From contig NZ_AP027729.1 of NCBI RefSeq assembly GCF_030296575.1, forward strand, positions 62,001-126,000: 64,000 bases of DNA. The letters run 5' to 3'. The notes below the pieces were generated by a model. The model saw only the letters and a list, made by a program, of their open reading frames with translations. It did no database searches and was not told where the DNA came from. Made by a program: the position numbers and the translations under genes. Source of the DNA: Paraoerskovia sediminicola. Its GTDB lineage: Bacteria > Actinomycetota > Actinomycetes > Actinomycetales > Cellulomonadaceae. Below, piece by piece: positions 62,457-64,000 of the stretch. The first letter of the stretch is position 1. Each line of letters starts with the position of its first letter.

Positions 62457-64000
62457 TCAGAGACCGTAGGTCTCGAGGAGCCGCAACCAGACCTCGCTGA
62501 CCGTCGGGTAGGCGGGGACCGCGTGCCACAGGCGCTCGAGGGGGACCTCGCCGACGACGGCGATCGTCGCGGCGTGCAGCATCTCTCCCGCCTCGGGACC
62601 GACGAAGGTGGCCCCGACGATCACCCGCCGCGACTCGTCGACGACGATCTTCGCCGTCCCGGAGAACCCGGCGCCCATGAGCGTCCCGCCGGCGACGTCG
62701 CCGAGGCCGTACTCGACGGCCCGCACGTCGATCCCGGCGTCCCGCGCCTGCGTCTCGGTGAGCCCGACCGACGCAGCCTGGGGCCGCGTGAAGACGACCT
62801 GGGTCTGCGCGGAGGCGTCGGCCGTCGCGGCGTACCGCGTCCACGGCCGGGGCTCGGACCCCGCCGCCGGGACGTCGCCTCCCCAGGTGGCCACGCCCTC
62901 CCGCGGGTCCTCGCGCGCGAACCTGGCCGCGATCGCGTCCCCGCAGACGCGCGCCTGGTACTTGCCCTGGTGCGTCGTCGCGACCGTGCCGAGGACGTCC
63001 CCCGTCGCGTAGAGCCAGTCGCCGTCGACGCCGCGGACGAGCCCCGTCGGGTCGACGTCGAGCCCCGCGCCGTCGTCAGGCAGCGCGCCGACGGACTCGA
63101 GACCGACGTCCCCGGTCCGCGCCACCCGCCCGGTCGCCACCACGATCTCCGCCGCCTCGAGGCTCGCCGCGCCCTGCGGGCCGTCGTACTCGACGGTGAC
63201 CCGGCCGTCGTCCGACCGCGTCACGCGCGTCGGAGACGCCCCGCGGACGACGTCGACGCCGGACTCGCGCAGCGCCGCAGCCACGGACTCACCCACGAAC
63301 GGCTCCATCGCGCCCAGCAGCCCGCTGCGCGACAGGACGGTCACGTCGGCCCCGAGGTCGCGGTACGCCGTGGCCATCTCCGTGGCGACGACTCCCCCGC
63401 CGACGACCACCAAGGACTCCGGGACCTGCTGGGCGCTGGTGGCCTCGCGGCTCCCCCACGGCATCGCCGCGGCGAGGCCCTCGATGTCGGGCAGCCTCGG
63501 CACGCTCCCCGTCGCGACGACGACCGCGTGCCGGGCGACCAGGGTGCGGACCGCACCGTCGTCGGACGGGTCCCCGTCGATCGCCGACACCGCCGACCCC
63601 CGCACCTCGACGGTCCGCGGCGCGACGATCGTCGCTCTCCCCTGCACGAGCGTCATCCCGGCGCTCTCGATCCAGCTCGCCTGGCCCGCGTCGTCCCAGT
63701 GGGACGCGACGTCGTCACGGTGCGCGAGCACCGCCGGGGCGTCGATCTCCGTCGAGACGCTCACGCCGGCGACCGCCGCCGCGGCCTCGACCACGGCACC
63801 CGGGCGCAGCAGCGCCTTGGACGGCATGCAGGCCCAGTACGAGCACTCCCCGCCCGCGAGCTCCGCCTCGACGATCGCGACGTCGAGACCGGACCTGCCG
63901 GCCCGGTCGGCCACGTTCTCGCCCACGGCGCCGGCACCGATGACGACGACGTCGTAGGTCTCGTCCGGGGCGGCGGCCTCGCCGCGAGTCTCGGTCCGTG
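62457..64000 (-). CDS. FAD-dependent pyridine nucleotide-disulfide oxidoreductase, N-terminus cut
   Basis: Runs leftward from beyond 64000 to a stop at 62457; no start is visible in the window. FAD motif VVVIGAGAVGEN, redox disulfide in GGECSYWACMPSKALL, NAD motif VVVGGGVVATEMATAY, second FAD motif WLYATGDVLG. In the C-terminal motif the catalytic His of HPT in lipoamide dehydrogenases reads YPTVSE, so it is probably not a dihydrolipoamide dehydrogenase but a related reductase (LpdA/mercuric reductase-like branch). Confidence 0.9.
   Translation of the reverse strand, partial: RTETRGEAAAPDETYDVVVIGAGAVGENVADRAGRSGLDVAIVEAELAGGECSYWACMPSKALLRPGAVVEAAAAVAGVSVSTEIDAPAVLAHRDDVASHWDDAGQASWIESAGMTLVQGRATIVAPRTVEVRGSAVSAIDGDPSDDGAVRTLVARHAVVVATGSVPRLPDIEGLAAAMPWGSREATSAQQVPESLVVVGGGVVATEMATAYRDLGADVTVLSRSGLLGAMEPFVGESVAAALRESGVDVVRGASPTRVTRSDDGRVTVEYDGPQGAASLEAAEIVVATGRVARTGDVGLESVGALPDDGAGLDVDPTGLVRGVDGDWLYATGDVLGTVATTHQGKYQARVCGDAIAARFAREDPREGVATWGGDVPAAGSEPRPWTRYAATADASAQTQVVFTRPQAASVGLTETQARDAGIDVRAVEYGLGDVAGGTLMGAGFSGTAKIVVDESRRVIVGATFVGPEAGEMLHAATIAVVGEVPLERLWHAVPAYPTVSEVWLRLLETYGL

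Overview
The window is high-GC DNA (roughly 70% by eye) in which most genes overlap by ATGA or GTGA. A WhiB regulator, a PknG-type kinase, an actinobacterial oligoribonuclease next to tRNA-His and C/G-ending codons point to an actinobacterium, most likely Micrococcales (Cellulomonas/Isoptericola-like). The genus is an inference.

1-2806 (minus strand): two translationally coupled GTPases. 2942-3014: tRNA-Arg(TCT). 3119-15643: a tightly coupled ten-gene signalling operon. It holds a TelA-family protein, a small unknown, a CbxX-type AAA+ ATPase, a four-TM sensor (GlnX-like), an amino-acid-binding lipoprotein (GlnH-like), a coiled-coil protein, a PknG-like Ser/Thr kinase, a PP2C phosphatase, a VWA protein and an FHA protein. 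GlnH-GlnX-PknG is the known mycobacterial route that senses external Asp/Glu. Here it is merged with TerY-P-style parts (VWA, PP2C, kinase), and three of its proteins share one type of zinc ribbon. 16000-20960: a biotin ECF transporter (bioY, bioM, bioN) with an AMP-forming ligase and a degenerate thiolase inserted between bioY and bioM. 20954-22745: a PAP2 phosphatase, a small ORF and oligoribonuclease.

22853-61258: a complete-looking siphoprophage of about 38.4 kb inserted in the 3' end of tRNA-His and bounded by a 28-bp direct repeat. Its order is integrase; divergent repressor/Cro switch with palindromic operator; antirepressor; small early genes; PD-(D/E)XK nuclease; C5 methyltransferase; WhiB; DPPY methyltransferase; RusA with four zinc knuckles; replication-type genes; many small ORFs; HNH-P-loop fusion; terminase; portal; head genes; tail genes with a -1 slippery site in the chaperone pair; tape measure with an M15-like peptidase region; baseplate; lysis; tail-fibre and SGNH-GDPD receptor enzymes; terminator; attR. 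After attR the host resumes with a terminator, an ATP-grasp protein and a flavin disulfide oxidoreductase running off the window.

At least nine breaks of reading frame in eight conserved genes can each be repaired by adding one C or G, mostly in a short C/G run. This points to systematic under-calling of homopolymers in the assembly. I annotated these as intact genes carrying a probable sequence error. One further break, in the prophage WhiB gene, is of a different kind.
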